Source: Micromonospora thermarum
Lineage (GTDB): Bacteria; Actinomycetota; Actinomycetes; Mycobacteriales; Micromonosporaceae
NCBI RefSeq assembly: GCF_012034245.1
Contig: NZ_JAATEO010000022.1
Span: forward strand, 51,808-115,807
Direction: 5' to 3'
DNA length: 64,000 nt
A program made the translations under genes and the position numbers. This document shows positions 32,079 through 40,659 of the stretch, piece after piece (position 1 is the first letter of the stretch; each line of letters begins with the position of its first letter). The notes beneath the pieces were generated by a model. It worked only from the letters and a program-made list of their open reading frames with translations, was not told where the DNA came from and did no database searches.

Positions 32079-32475
32079 TGGGCACTCCTGACTGTGTACG
32101 CAGTTGGGTGCCGACCCACTACGGGCGAGCGCAGCCAGCCTACCTGGCAGATGCCGCCCCGGACGCACCGGCCGTACGCGGTTCAGGCAGTGATCGACAT
32201 TGTCAGCGCGGGCGGCCGGAGATCGATGCGAGTTCGTTGCATTCCCGATGCGATTCCGTTGCCGTCCGAGCCCGTTCGTCACCTTTCGCCAGGTCGGGCG
32301 TCCGCCGCCGAAGACATTGATTCTTTTCGATGAAACACTTGTGAACCACATCTCAGGGCCCTACCGTACATCGTCAGATATCGATAGATGTCCCTCGCCG
32401 GCGGGCCACCCGCTCCCGTCGGCCGGCAGGTCAGACCCGGTGAACCCGGGCCCAGCCCCCGAAGGAGCCCCGCAC
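32079..32475. other. 397-bp divergent promoter region between purS and a secreted protease
   Basis: No gene. It contains a direct repeat of the 17-mer CGATGCGAGTTCGTTGC (32224-32240 and 32246-32262, 15 of 17 identical, 22-bp period). An AT-rich stretch at about 32310-32395 ends in ATATCGATAGAT, probably the protease promoter. Confidence 0.5.
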
Positions 32476-33159
32476 ATGCGCATCCGATCCCTGGTCGCGG
32501 TCCTCGCCACCGCGGTGGCCGGCGTGCTCGGCGCCAGCTCCGGCGCCGTCGCCAACCCGACACCCACGCCCTACATCATCGGCGGCAGCTACGTCTCGTC
32601 GGCGCCGTGGGCCGCCGCGGTGTTCAGCAACGGCTCGTTCACCTGCTCGGGCACGATCATCGCCCCGCAGTGGGTGCTCACCGCCCGGCACTGCCTCGGC
32701 GGGACGATGTCCGTCCGGGTCGGCAGCGTCTACCGCTCCTCCGGCGGGGTCACCCGCACCGTGAGCGCCACCTACGGCCGGTACGACCTGGCCCTGATGC
32801 GGCTGTCCAGCTCGGTGAGCACCAGCTACGTGACGCTGGCCAGCAGCAACCCGCCGATCGGCTCGACGAACTCGATCTACGGCTGGGGCATGACCTGCTA
32901 CAGCGGCTGCTCCGCCTCCAGCCAGCTCAAGACCGCGAGCGTCCAGGTCACCAGCAACAGCGCCACCGACGCGTACGGCGGGCAGGCCATCCGGAGCACC
33001 CGGATCAACGGCAACGCGTGGCGGGGCGACTCGGGCGGCCCGCAGTTCTACAACGGCCGCCAGGTCGGCGTCGCGTCGACCGCCGACGGCTCCAGCATCC
33101 AGAACTACGGCAGCGTCGCGTACAACCGGGCCTGGATCACCTCGGTGGCCGGTGTCTGA
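32476..33159 (+). CDS. secreted trypsin-like serine protease (S1 family)
   Basis: The 227-residue product has a signal peptide (AVLATAVAGVLGASSGAVA) and a short propeptide ending before IIGGSYVSSAPWAAAVF, the expected chymotrypsin-fold start. The catalytic triad is visible: His in LTARHCLGG, Asp in YDLALMRL, Ser in GDSGGPQF. Six cysteines could form disulfides. It is exported and probably activated by cleavage at the propeptide. The ATG at 32476 is placed 8 bp after AAGGAG. Specificity residues cannot be assigned reliably by eye. Confidence 0.92.
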   Translation: MRIRSLVAVLATAVAGVLGASSGAVANPTPTPYIIGGSYVSSAPWAAAVFSNGSFTCSGTIIAPQWVLTARHCLGGTMSVRVGSVYRSSGGVTRTVSATYGRYDLALMRLSSSVSTSYVTLASSNPPIGSTNSIYGWGMTCYSGCSASSQLKTASVQVTSNSATDAYGGQAIRSTRINGNAWRGDSGGPQFYNGRQVGVASTADGSSIQNYGSVAYNRAWITSVAGV

Positions 33160-33287
33160 CGGTTAGCGCCTCGGCGGTGCGGATGGCCGGCGGAGTGCCG
33201 GCCGTCCGCGCCGCGCGGTTTTTCAGCATCCGACCAGGTGAACAGGGCTCACGATGGGCCCCACGATCGGCTGACAGCATCGGAAAC

Positions 33288-33749
33288 GTGCTGGTCGTGA
33301 CGACGGATCAACTTCCCGGCTACGAGATCCGCCAGATCCTCGGCGAGGTGGTCTCCTCGATGGCCAGGACGCGGAACCCGTACCGCGAGGGAGTGAAGAA
33401 CCTGCGCGGCGGCGCGTACGACCCCATGGCGCCGGACAACCTGACCCGCTGGCGGACCGACTCGGTGGCCCGGCTCGGCGAGGAGGCCCGCCGGCTCGGC
33501 GCGAACGCGGTGATCGGGATGCGGTTCGACAGTCGGGACTGCGGCGAGATGTGGATGGAGATCTGCGCGTACGGCACGGCGGTGATCGTCGTACCCAAGG
33601 TCCCCGACGTCATGCCGCCCGACCAGCCCCTGGTCGCCGCGGAGACGGCCCACGAGGGCGAGTTCGCGGAAGAACCCGGCGGCATCGCCGAACCGGCGAG
33701 CGCCCCGAACCTGCGCACCGCAGCCGAAACCCCCACCCGCGAAACCTAG
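33288..33749 (+). CDS. YbjQ-family (UPF0145) protein
   Basis: 153 residues from a GTG. The first 105 match the pentameric YbjQ fold: VTTDQLPGYEIRQILGEVVSS, then EARRLGANAVIGMRFDS and YGTAVIVVP. The family is sometimes called heavy-metal-binding, but no metal function is established. The last 45 residues are Ala/Glu/Pro-rich and probably disordered. It ends 22 bp before a 61-bp palindromic repeat. Confidence 0.85.
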   Translation: MLVVTTDQLPGYEIRQILGEVVSSMARTRNPYREGVKNLRGGAYDPMAPDNLTRWRTDSVARLGEEARRLGANAVIGMRFDSRDCGEMWMEICAYGTAVIVVPKVPDVMPPDQPLVAAETAHEGEFAEEPGGIAEPASAPNLRTAAETPTRET

Positions 33750-33771
33750 CGGACCACCCCGCCCCGACCGC

Positions 33772-33832
33772 GTTGATCATGGAGTTAGCGGGTGATTTGG
33801 AGATCGACTCACCCGCTAACTCCATGATCAAC
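33772..33832. repeat. 61-bp palindromic repeat, copy 1
   Basis: A 24-bp arm beginning GTTGATCATGGAGTTAGC (33772-33795) is perfectly complemented at 33809-33832; loop 13 nt. Two close relatives lie at 48333-48393 and 49408-49468. It lies between convergent gene ends, so it can also terminate transcription. Confidence 0.9.
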
Positions 33833-33848
33833 CGGGGAAGCGAGCAGG

Positions 33849-35282
33849 CTAGAGGATGGGGGGTGGGGTGTAGGTGGTGGCCTGCGGGTGGGCCGCCGCC
33901 ACCTCGGCTACGCGGTCCGCTACGGCCTGGACCTGGGTGGGGGCGGCGCCGACGAAGGCGCGCCGGTCGGCGACCAGTTCGTTGATCTCGGCCCGGCTCA
34001 GGTTGAGGCGGCTGTCCCCCGCGAGGCGGTCGAAGAGGTCGTTCTCGGGGGCGCCCTTCTCGCGCATGGCGAGGGCGACGGCGACCGCGTGCTCCTTGAT
34101 CACCTCGTGGGCCACCTCGCGACCCACACCGCGCCGGACCGCCGCCACCAGGATCTTGGTGGTGGCCAGGAACGGCAGGAACCGCTCCAGCTCCCGGTTG
34201 ATCACCGCCGGATACGCCCCGAACTCGTCCAGCACGGTGAGGAACGTCTGGAACAGTCCGTCAGCGGCGAAGAAGGCGTCCGGCAGGGCCACCCGGCGCA
34301 CCACCGAGCAGGACACGTCGCCCTCGTTCCACTGGTCGCCGGCCAGCTCGCCGACCATCGACAGGTAGCCCCGGATGATCACCGCGAAACCGTTCACCCG
34401 CTCCGACGAGCGGGTGTTCATCTTGTGCGGCATGGCGCTGGACCCGACCTGACCCGGCTTGAAGCCCTCGGTGGCCAGCTCCTGACCGACCATCAGGCGG
34501 ATCGTGGTCGCCAGCGACGACGGCCCGGCCGCGACCTGCGCCAGCGCCGACAGCACGTCGAAGTCGAGCGAGCGCGGGTAGACCTGGCCCACGCTGTCCA
34601 GCACCCGGTTGAAGCCGAGGTGCTCGGCGACCCGCCGCCCCAACTCGGCGACCTTGTCGGCGTCGCCGTCGAACAGGTCGAGCTGGTCCGCGGCGGTGCC
34701 CACCGGGCCCTTGATCCCCCGCAGCGGGTACCGGCGAATCAGGTCGTCCAGCCGCTCGTACGCGATCAGCAGCTCCTCAGCGGCCGACGCGAAGCGCTTG
34801 CCCAGCGTGGTGGCCTGCGCCGCGACGTTGTGCGAGCGACCGGTCAGGACCAGGTCGGAGTGCTCGACAGCGAGCCGGGCGAGGCGGGCCAGAGTGGCGA
34901 CCACCCGGTCCCGGATCAGCTCCAACGACGCCCGGACCTGGAGCTGCTCGACGTTCTCCGTGAGGTCCCGGGAGGTCATCCCCTTGTGCACGTGCTCGTG
35001 CCCGGCGAGGGCGCTGAACTCCTCGATCCGCGCCTTCACGTCGTGCCGGGTGACCCGCTCCCGCTCGGCGATCGAGGCGAGGTCGACCTGGTCGAGCACC
35101 CGCTCGTACGCCTCGACCACCCCGTCCGGCACGGCGACGCCGAGATCCCGCTGAGCCCGGAGGACGGCGAGCCACAGCCGCCGCTCCATCCGGATCTTCT
35201 CCTCCGGGGACCACAGGGCGGCCAGTTCGGGCGAGGCGTACCGGTTGGCGAGCACGTTCGGGATCGTCGTCACGTACCGCAT
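33849..35282 (-). CDS. purB: adenylosuccinate lyase
   Basis: PurB removes fumarate from SAICAR and from adenylosuccinate. The 477-residue enzyme has the fumarase-superfamily signature GSSAMPHKMNTRSSE and the HEHVHKGMTSRDLTEN segment, with catalytic residues from three regions. The start RYVTTIPNVLANRYASPEL is typical. Single gene; its 3' end faces the first 61-bp palindrome. Confidence 0.96.
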   Translation of the reverse strand: MRYVTTIPNVLANRYASPELAALWSPEEKIRMERRLWLAVLRAQRDLGVAVPDGVVEAYERVLDQVDLASIAERERVTRHDVKARIEEFSALAGHEHVHKGMTSRDLTENVEQLQVRASLELIRDRVVATLARLARLAVEHSDLVLTGRSHNVAAQATTLGKRFASAAEELLIAYERLDDLIRRYPLRGIKGPVGTAADQLDLFDGDADKVAELGRRVAEHLGFNRVLDSVGQVYPRSLDFDVLSALAQVAAGPSSLATTIRLMVGQELATEGFKPGQVGSSAMPHKMNTRSSERVNGFAVIIRGYLSMVGELAGDQWNEGDVSCSVVRRVALPDAFFAADGLFQTFLTVLDEFGAYPAVINRELERFLPFLATTKILVAAVRRGVGREVAHEVIKEHAVAVALAMREKGAPENDLFDRLAGDSRLNLSRAEINELVADRRAFVGAAPTQVQAVADRVAEVAAAHPQATTYTPPPIL

Positions 35283-35456
35283 TCTCCCGTACGCGCTGGC
35301 CGCGACCTCAGCGGCATAGCGCCGCGGGTGACGTCACACCTCCGGGACCTCGTGCACGGTCGCGCTCACCACGAGGGTCTTCGTCTGCGTGCCGTGGGCG
35401 TGTGCTGTCAGGTCGCACGCGCGGGTCTCCGCAGTCCGCCAGAAGTCCGTGGCAGG

Positions 35457-36185
35457 TCAGGTGCTCTGCGTCAGAGCATCTTGGTCGTAGTGCAGCTCAT
35501 GCAGGTGGCTGCCCTTGACGAGAACCGAAACCTCGACCGGGCGACCGTTGACTGAGCGGATCACCCGCAGCTGACGCAGCACTGGTACGTACGGCGGCAA
35601 GTCGAGCTCCTCGATCTCCTCCGTCGTTGGCATCCGTGCCGATACACGGTCGCGCACGTGCTGCTGCGGATAGCCGAGGTCCGCCAAGACCCTTGGGGCC
35701 CCGCCCCTAATCTTGCGGTGCTCGGCCAGCTCGGTACCCCTGGCGATGGCCGCCGGGTAATACGACCAGGACAACTCGACCGGCTCGTCGTCATGCAGGA
35801 GCAGCCGATGCCGCAGGATGGCTCGCTCGCCCTCGGCCAACTCCAATCCGTGCGCCACCTCGTCTGGTGGCACGACCTCCGCCACGGAAAGGAGCCGATA
35901 GGTGTAGCCGTCGGGCGAAGGGGTGACGTATGCCGACGCCTCGACAGCCAGTGGCCGCCTCCGCCGGACGTAGACGCCCTTACCGACCTCGCTGTAGACA
36001 GAGCCCTCCGCTTTCAGCGCGCCGAGGGCGCGCTGCACTGTCGCGGTGGCAGCGGAGTACTGCTGCACGAGCGTCGGGATCGACGGCAACTGCGACCCCG
36101 GAGCAAGCTCGCCGGACATGATGCGGGACCGGAGGTCGGCCGCGATCTGCTCATGGCGCGGGCGGCCGTCGGTTCCGCTGGCCAT
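35457..36185 (-). CDS. GntR-family regulator with UTRA effector domain (HutC subfamily)
   Basis: The 242-residue protein has an N-terminal winged helix (HEQIAADLRSRIMSGELAPGSQLPS, then ATVQRALGALKAEG) and a C-terminal UTRA ligand-binding domain (LHDDEPVELSWSYYPAAIARGTEL, KIRGGAPRVLADLGY). It should repress or activate in response to a small molecule; the ligand is unknown. The ATG at 36185 has GGGAG upstream. It shares its UTRA domain with the next upstream gene, 17 bp away, which lacks the DNA-binding half. Confidence 0.87.
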   Translation of the reverse strand: MASGTDGRPRHEQIAADLRSRIMSGELAPGSQLPSIPTLVQQYSAATATVQRALGALKAEGSVYSEVGKGVYVRRRRPLAVEASAYVTPSPDGYTYRLLSVAEVVPPDEVAHGLELAEGERAILRHRLLLHDDEPVELSWSYYPAAIARGTELAEHRKIRGGAPRVLADLGYPQQHVRDRVSARMPTTEEIEELDLPPYVPVLRQLRVIRSVNGRPVEVSVLVKGSHLHELHYDQDALTQST

Positions 36186-36202
36186 GTCGGGCTCCCGCTC
36201 CG

Positions 36203-36739
36203 TCAATCGATCGACAGCTCGTACCGTAGGCGCCGGCCCCACGGCACCATCGTCATGATGCTGACCTCAACCGGTACGCCTTCTTCCGTGCTCAGCACAC
36301 GGGTGAGGCCCAGTGCCCACTCGTGACCGGTCAGGTCAAGCATGCGCCGCTCGGCCGCGTCGGGCTGACGCGTGTAGACGTCTTCCCGTACCCGCCTCGG
36401 ACGATAGCCCAACTCGGCGAGCAGCCTGACGGCCCCACCGCGGATCTTCCGCTGCTCGGCAAGGGCGGTGCCGCGGGCGATGGAGACCGGGTAGTACGAG
36501 TCGGTCAACTCCACTGGCTGACCGTCCAGCAGCATCAACCGTCGTCGGACGATCACGCGATCGCCCGGTGCCAGGCGAAACGCCTCAGCCACCTCGGCGA
36601 CCGGCACCACTTCACGCACCTCGAGCAGTCGCTGGGTGCCAACCCCGCCCTGCCCCGCCGCATCGGCGGCCCATGCGTCCCCACCGTGAGCTTCATGCGA
36701 TCGGACGTAGGGCATCGAGACGCTGAGCCACTCACGCAT
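36203..36739 (-). CDS. UTRA-domain protein lacking a DNA-binding domain
   Basis: 178 residues. From about residue 38 it is a full UTRA domain, closely parallel to that of its neighbour (LLDGQPVELTDSYYPVSIARGTALAEQRKIRGGA). The N-terminus (MREWLSVSMPYVRSHEAHGGDAW) replaces the winged helix. The start is firm: ATG 36739 after AGGAGG with 5-bp spacing, so the HTH is absent by design and not lost by mis-annotation. It could be a ligand-responsive partner of the complete GntR protein encoded next to it. That role is inference. Confidence 0.82.
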   Translation of the reverse strand: MREWLSVSMPYVRSHEAHGGDAWAADAAGQGGVGTQRLLEVREVVPVAEVAEAFRLAPGDRVIVRRRLMLLDGQPVELTDSYYPVSIARGTALAEQRKIRGGAVRLLAELGYRPRRVREDVYTRQPDAAERRMLDLTGHEWALGLTRVLSTEEGVPVEVSIMTMVPWGRRLRYELSID

Positions 36740-36806
36740 CTTCGCCTCCTTGCCGACTCCGTCGGGGCCAGGGTATCCACCCCCAAGCACCCTCACGGCA
36801 TCACAT

Positions 36807-36836
36807 CCTTGCTGCCTTATTCGATAGGCAGTAAGG
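36807..36836. promoter_or_regulatory. inverted repeat, candidate GntR operator
   Basis: CCTTGCTGCCT (36807-36817) faces AGGCAGTAAGG (36826-36836), 10 of 11 pairs with an 8-bp AT-rich centre. It sits between the divergent UTRA gene and the gene at 36989, the expected place for an operator of the GntR/UTRA pair. Confidence 0.5.
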
Positions 36837-36988
36837 TGGTCAATGCGCGCCCGATCCGACGGCGCGCACCGGCCCGTGACGGGGCGGGCGTAGGCCTCTC
36901 GCCCGACAGCGGACACCCTGACCGCCGCACTCGCCTGCGGCGGTGGGGACACCGCCGTGCGCCCGCCCCCCGCCGACAGGAGTGGAAG

Positions 36989-37378
36989 ATGGGTGTCTAC
37001 CGATCCACGGTCAGCCGGTCCTGGCACCGCGAGGAGGCGGAGGCCGAGGCGGCACGCGAGATCCTGGCGAGCCACGTACTTGATCGGGAGAGCGGCCTCT
37101 GCGCGGTCTGCCTGGTCCCCGGCCCGTGCGGTCCGGCCAACGCGGCGGCGAACCGCTTGGTCGACCTGGGCCGCCCGGTGCTGCCCGCTCACCGGCCGCG
37201 CCGCCGGCGGGCCGGCTGGCGGGACTGGTTCCGGTCGGCGACGGCAGCTCAGGGAGGGACCTGGGCGCAGGCGAAGACTGCAGTGCAGCCGCCGCGCCGC
37301 GCACCGCTGCTCACGTTCGTCTGGCTCATCCGGCTCGGCGTAGTCACTACCGTTCCGAACGCCGGGGTCACGCCGTGA
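36989..37378 (+). CDS. small hypothetical protein with Cys motif
   Basis: 129 residues, basic. The middle contains C-x2-C-x5-C (LCAVCLVPGPC), possibly metal-binding, followed by an Arg-rich stretch and a hydrophobic C-terminal LLTFVWLIRLGVV. No family is recognised. The ATG at 36989 follows AGGAGTGGAAG. It overlaps the next gene by four bases (GTGA), so they form a unit divergent from the UTRA gene. Confidence 0.6.
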   Translation: MGVYRSTVSRSWHREEAEAEAAREILASHVLDRESGLCAVCLVPGPCGPANAAANRLVDLGRPVLPAHRPRRRRAGWRDWFRSATAAQGGTWAQAKTAVQPPRRAPLLTFVWLIRLGVVTTVPNAGVTP

Positions 37379-37758
37379 CCGCGCGCCCCGGGCTGCCGAT
37401 TCGCGTGGGTGACGTGGTGGAGCTGGCCGAACAGCACTACTGCTACGGCCTCGGCACGCTGACCCTGCGGGTGGTCGAGGTGGGTCGCCGGGAGCGACAC
37501 AGTGACGGCCTCTGGATCCACCTGCGTGGCGTCGAACTCGACGACCCACGCGGCCCGCGCCAGCGTCGGCTGCTCGCCCGCATCGACGCCGTCCGGATCA
37601 GGCCGGCACCGGGCCCGGTCGCGCACGTGCCCGTCCGGCCGGGCTGGGGCTGCGCTGGTTGCGGGCAGGCGTGGCCGTGCCCGGACCGGCGGCAGCGCCT
37701 GCTCGACCGGTACGCCGGAGACCGGGCGGCGCTCGGCGTCTACCTGGGCATGCAGTAG
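37375..37758 (+). CDS. hypothetical protein, probably cut short by an in-frame amber codon
   Basis: 127 residues from GTG 37375. The first part is a beta-rich domain (VGDVVELAEQHYCYGLGTLTLRVVEV), then WGCAGCGQAWPCPDRRQRLLDRY with four Cys that may bind metal. It stops at TAG 37756-37758. The same frame continues for 33 codons to TGA 37858-37860 with normal G/C-ending codons and a protein-like text (DLRHLPAEALHARFLGWLRD). The amber codon may thus be a recent nonsense mutation. I do not recognise the family. Confidence 0.6.
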   Translation: MTARPGLPIRVGDVVELAEQHYCYGLGTLTLRVVEVGRRERHSDGLWIHLRGVELDDPRGPRQRRLLARIDAVRIRPAPGPVAHVPVRPGWGCAGCGQAWPCPDRRQRLLDRYAGDRAALGVYLGMQ

Positions 37759-37904
37759 GCCGACGCTGCGTCGGACCTGCGTCACCTGCCCGCCGAGGCG
37801 CTGCACGCACGGTTCCTCGGCTGGCTGCGCGACGACGGCGCGGGACCAACCGGCCACTGACGGAAGGCCGGTGCCCGCCATGGAGGGCAGGCGCGGCCCA
37901 ACCG

Positions 37905-39197
37905 TCAGCGCTCCAGGATCGCCGTCACGCCCTGGCCGCCGGCGGCGCAGATCGAGATGAGGCCCCGGCCGCCGCCCTTCTCCGCGAGCAGCTTGGCGAG
38001 CGTCCCGACGATCCGGCCGCCGGTGGCCGCGAAGGGGTGCCCGGCGGCCAGCGAGGACCCGTTGACGTTCAGCCTGTCCCGGTCGATGGCGCCGAGCGGG
38101 GCGTCCAGCCCCAGCCGGTCCTTGCAGAACTCCGGCGACTCCCAGGCGGCCAGCGTGGCCAGCACCTGCGAGGCGAACGCCTCGTGGATCTCGTAGTAGT
38201 CGAAGTCCTGGAGGGTCAGGCCGGCGCGGGCCAGCATCCGGGGCACCGCGTACGCGGGCGCCATCAGCAGCCCCTCGTCGCCGTGCACGAAGTCGACGGC
38301 GGCGGCCTCCGACCAGGTGAACCATGCCTGCACCGGCAGGCTGTGCTCCCGCGCCCACTCCTCGCTGGCCAGCAGCACCGTGGAGGCGCCGTCGGTCAGC
38401 GGCGAGGAGTTGCCGGCGGTCATGGTGGCCTGGTCGGCGTCCGGACCCTTCGTCCCGAAGACCGGCCGGAGGCCGCCGAGCTTCTCCAGGGTGGTGTCCG
38501 GCCGCAGGTTCTGGTCGCGGGTCAGCCCGAGGTACGGCGTCATCAGGTCGTCGAAGAACCCCCGCTCGTACGCGGCGGCCAGCCGCTGGTGCGACCGCAG
38601 CGCCAGCTCGTCCTGCGCCTGCCGGTCGATCTGCCAGCGGACGGCGGTGCGGGCGGCGTGCTCCCCCATGGACAGGCCGGTGCGCGGCTCGGCGTTGCGC
38701 GGGATGTCCGGCCGGAACGGCTGCGTCGGCCGGAGCCGCGCGGCGATCCTCAGCCGCTCGCCGAGGGTGCGGGCGTTGTTCAGCTTGAGCAGCGTGCGGC
38801 GCATCTCCTCGTTGACGGCGAGCGGCGCGTCCGAGGTGGTGTCGACGCCACCGGCGATGCCCACGTCGATCTGCCCGAGAGCGATCTTGTTGGCCACCAG
38901 GATGGCCGCCTCCAGGCCGGTGCCGCAGGCCTGCTGGATGTCGTACGCGGGGGTGTGCGGGTCGAGCTTCGAGCCGAGCACCACCTCGCGGGTGAGGTTG
39001 AAGTCGCGCGAGTGCTTCAGCACCGCCCCGGCCACGACCTCACCGACCCGCTGGCCGGCCAGCCCGAAGCGGGCCACCAGCCCGTCGAGCGCCGCCCCGA
39101 GCATGTCCGAGTTGGACGCCTCCGCGTACCGCGAGTTGGAGCGGGCGAAGGGGATGCGGTTGCCGCCGATGACCGCGACCCGCCGGATGTTCTGCAC
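37905..39197 (-). CDS. acetyl-CoA C-acyltransferase (thiolase, FadI-like)
   Basis: A 430-residue thiolase that cleaves 3-ketoacyl-CoA with CoA in beta-oxidation. The nucleophilic Cys91 lies in QQACGTGLEAAI. EIHEAFASQ supplies the His, and the second Cys is in ISICAAGGQG near the end; NVNGSSLAAGHPFAATGGR is also typical. It is divergent from the fabG gene; a palindromic operator lies in the 55-bp gap. Likely degradative, given neighbours. Confidence 0.9.
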   Translation of the reverse strand: MQNIRRVAVIGGNRIPFARSNSRYAEASNSDMLGAALDGLVARFGLAGQRVGEVVAGAVLKHSRDFNLTREVVLGSKLDPHTPAYDIQQACGTGLEAAILVANKIALGQIDVGIAGGVDTTSDAPLAVNEEMRRTLLKLNNARTLGERLRIAARLRPTQPFRPDIPRNAEPRTGLSMGEHAARTAVRWQIDRQAQDELALRSHQRLAAAYERGFFDDLMTPYLGLTRDQNLRPDTTLEKLGGLRPVFGTKGPDADQATMTAGNSSPLTDGASTVLLASEEWAREHSLPVQAWFTWSEAAAVDFVHGDEGLLMAPAYAVPRMLARAGLTLQDFDYYEIHEAFASQVLATLAAWESPEFCKDRLGLDAPLGAIDRDRLNVNGSSLAAGHPFAATGGRIVGTLAKLLAEKGGGRGLISICAAGGQGVTAILER

Positions 39198-39228
39198 GAT
39201 CCCGCCTCCTCGAAAGGCTTGCCCTCAA

Positions 39229-39244
39229 CCTACTCGTCAGTAGG
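39229..39244. promoter_or_regulatory. palindromic operator, thiolase/fabG divergent promoter
   Basis: CCTACTCGTCAGTAGG, 14 of 16 bases identical to the site at 43076-43091 in front of the tetR gene. Predicted binding site of the TetR protein at 42424-43074. Confidence 0.7.
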
Positions 39245-39252
39245 CTACGCCT

Positions 39253-40659
39253 ATGACCGACAGGTACGCGAGCTTCGTCCAATCGGGGGCCGGCCGCGCG
39301 CTGGTCAAGCGCCTCGGGCTGCCCGACCCGCCGCGCCTGCGCCGGCACCGCCCCGGCGACCCGCTCCTCCCCGGGCCCGTCCTGCTCGGCGCCGCCACCG
39401 GTGGCCGCCTCGCCGAGCCGGTCGGCAAGATCCTGACCGCCGCCGGGGTCGAACTGCGCGACCCGGCCGCCGGCAGCGACGAACGGGTCGGGGACGCCCC
39501 GGCGCAGCAGGCGGCGCCGTCCCCGCAGGCCGACGCCCGGTTCGGTGCCCTGGTGTACGACGCCACCGGCATCACCGACTCGACCGGGCTGCGCCAGCTG
39601 TACGACTTCTTCCACCCGCACGCCCGCTCGGTGCTGCCCAGCGGCCGGGTGATCGTGCTGGGCACCACGCCCGCCGAGTGCTCGTCGCCCCGGGAGGCCA
39701 CCGCGCAGCGGGCCCTGGAGGGGCTGACCCGCAGCATCGGCAAGGAGTTCGGCCGGGGGGTCACCGCCCAACTCGTGCACGTCACCCCCGGCGGTGACGC
39801 GAGCACGCTCACCAGCCTCGAGGCCACCCTCCGGTTCCTGCTCTCCGGGCGGTCGGCGTACGTGTCGGGGCAGGTGGTCCGGGTCGGCACCGGGCGCGCG
39901 GAGCCGCCGGCCGACTGGGACCGCCCGCTCGACGGGCAGATCGTGCTGGTCACCGGCGCGGCGCGCGGGATCGGCGCGGCGCTGGCCCGGGTCCTCGCCC
40001 GCGACGGCGCCCAGGTGGTCGCCCTCGACATCCCGGCCGCCGGGGACGAGCTGGCCCAGGTGGCGAACGAGATCGGCGCGACCGCCGTCCAGCTCGACCT
40101 GACCAGCCCGGACGCGCCGGCCCGGCTCGCCGAGCACCTGGCCGCCCGGCACGGCCGGGTCGACGCGGTGGTGCACAACGCCGGCATCACCCGGGACAAG
40201 ACCCTCGGCCGGATGGACGTCGACCGCTGGGACTCGGTGCTCGACGTCAACCTGTCCAGCCAGGAGCGGATCAACGACGTGCTGCTGGAGCGGGAGCTGA
40301 TCCCGGCCGGCGGCCGGCTCGTCTCGGTCTCCTCGATCGCGGGGATCGCCGGCAACCGCGGGCAGACCAACTACGCCACCAGCAAGGCCGGCGTGATCGG
40401 CCTGGTGGAGTCACTGGCCCCGGCGCTGCGGGACCGCGGCATCAGCGTCAACGCCGTCGCCCCCGGCTTCATCGAGACCCGGCTGACCGCCCGGATCCCG
40501 CTGATGCTCCGCGAGGCGGGCCGGCGGATGAACAGCATGTCCCAGGGTGGCCTGCCGGTCGACGTGGCCGAGACGATCGGCTGGCTCGCCTGGCCGGCGA
40601 GCAGCGCGGTCAGCGGCAACGTCGTCCGGGTCTGCGGCCAGAGCCTGCTGGGGGCGTGA
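39253..40659 (+). CDS. fabG: 3-oxoacyl-ACP reductase, high-molecular-weight FabG4 type
   Basis: A 468-residue two-domain short-chain dehydrogenase. Residues 1-215 form a degenerate Rossmann domain. Residues 230-468 are the active reductase, with VTGAARGIGAALARVLARDGAQVV, NAGITRDKTLGRM and the catalytic YATSK (about residues 375-379) preceded by SVSSIAGIAGN. This arrangement matches mycobacterial FabG4, an NADH-dependent reductase of ketoacyl thioesters. It overlaps the MaoC gene (TGATG), giving a reductase-dehydratase pair that may act in fatty-acid turnover with the divergent thiolase. Confidence 0.9.
   Translation: MTDRYASFVQSGAGRALVKRLGLPDPPRLRRHRPGDPLLPGPVLLGAATGGRLAEPVGKILTAAGVELRDPAAGSDERVGDAPAQQAAPSPQADARFGALVYDATGITDSTGLRQLYDFFHPHARSVLPSGRVIVLGTTPAECSSPREATAQRALEGLTRSIGKEFGRGVTAQLVHVTPGGDASTLTSLEATLRFLLSGRSAYVSGQVVRVGTGRAEPPADWDRPLDGQIVLVTGAARGIGAALARVLARDGAQVVALDIPAAGDELAQVANEIGATAVQLDLTSPDAPARLAEHLAARHGRVDAVVHNAGITRDKTLGRMDVDRWDSVLDVNLSSQERINDVLLERELIPAGGRLVSVSSIAGIAGNRGQTNYATSKAGVIGLVESLAPALRDRGISVNAVAPGFIETRLTARIPLMLREAGRRMNSMSQGGLPVDVAETIGWLAWPASSAVSGNVVRVCGQSLLGA

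Noticed and set aside
35457..37860. Intact integrative element (AICE) with GntR regulator
   Set aside because: No integrase, excisionase, replication or translocase gene, and no tRNA attachment site nearby; at most a remnant.
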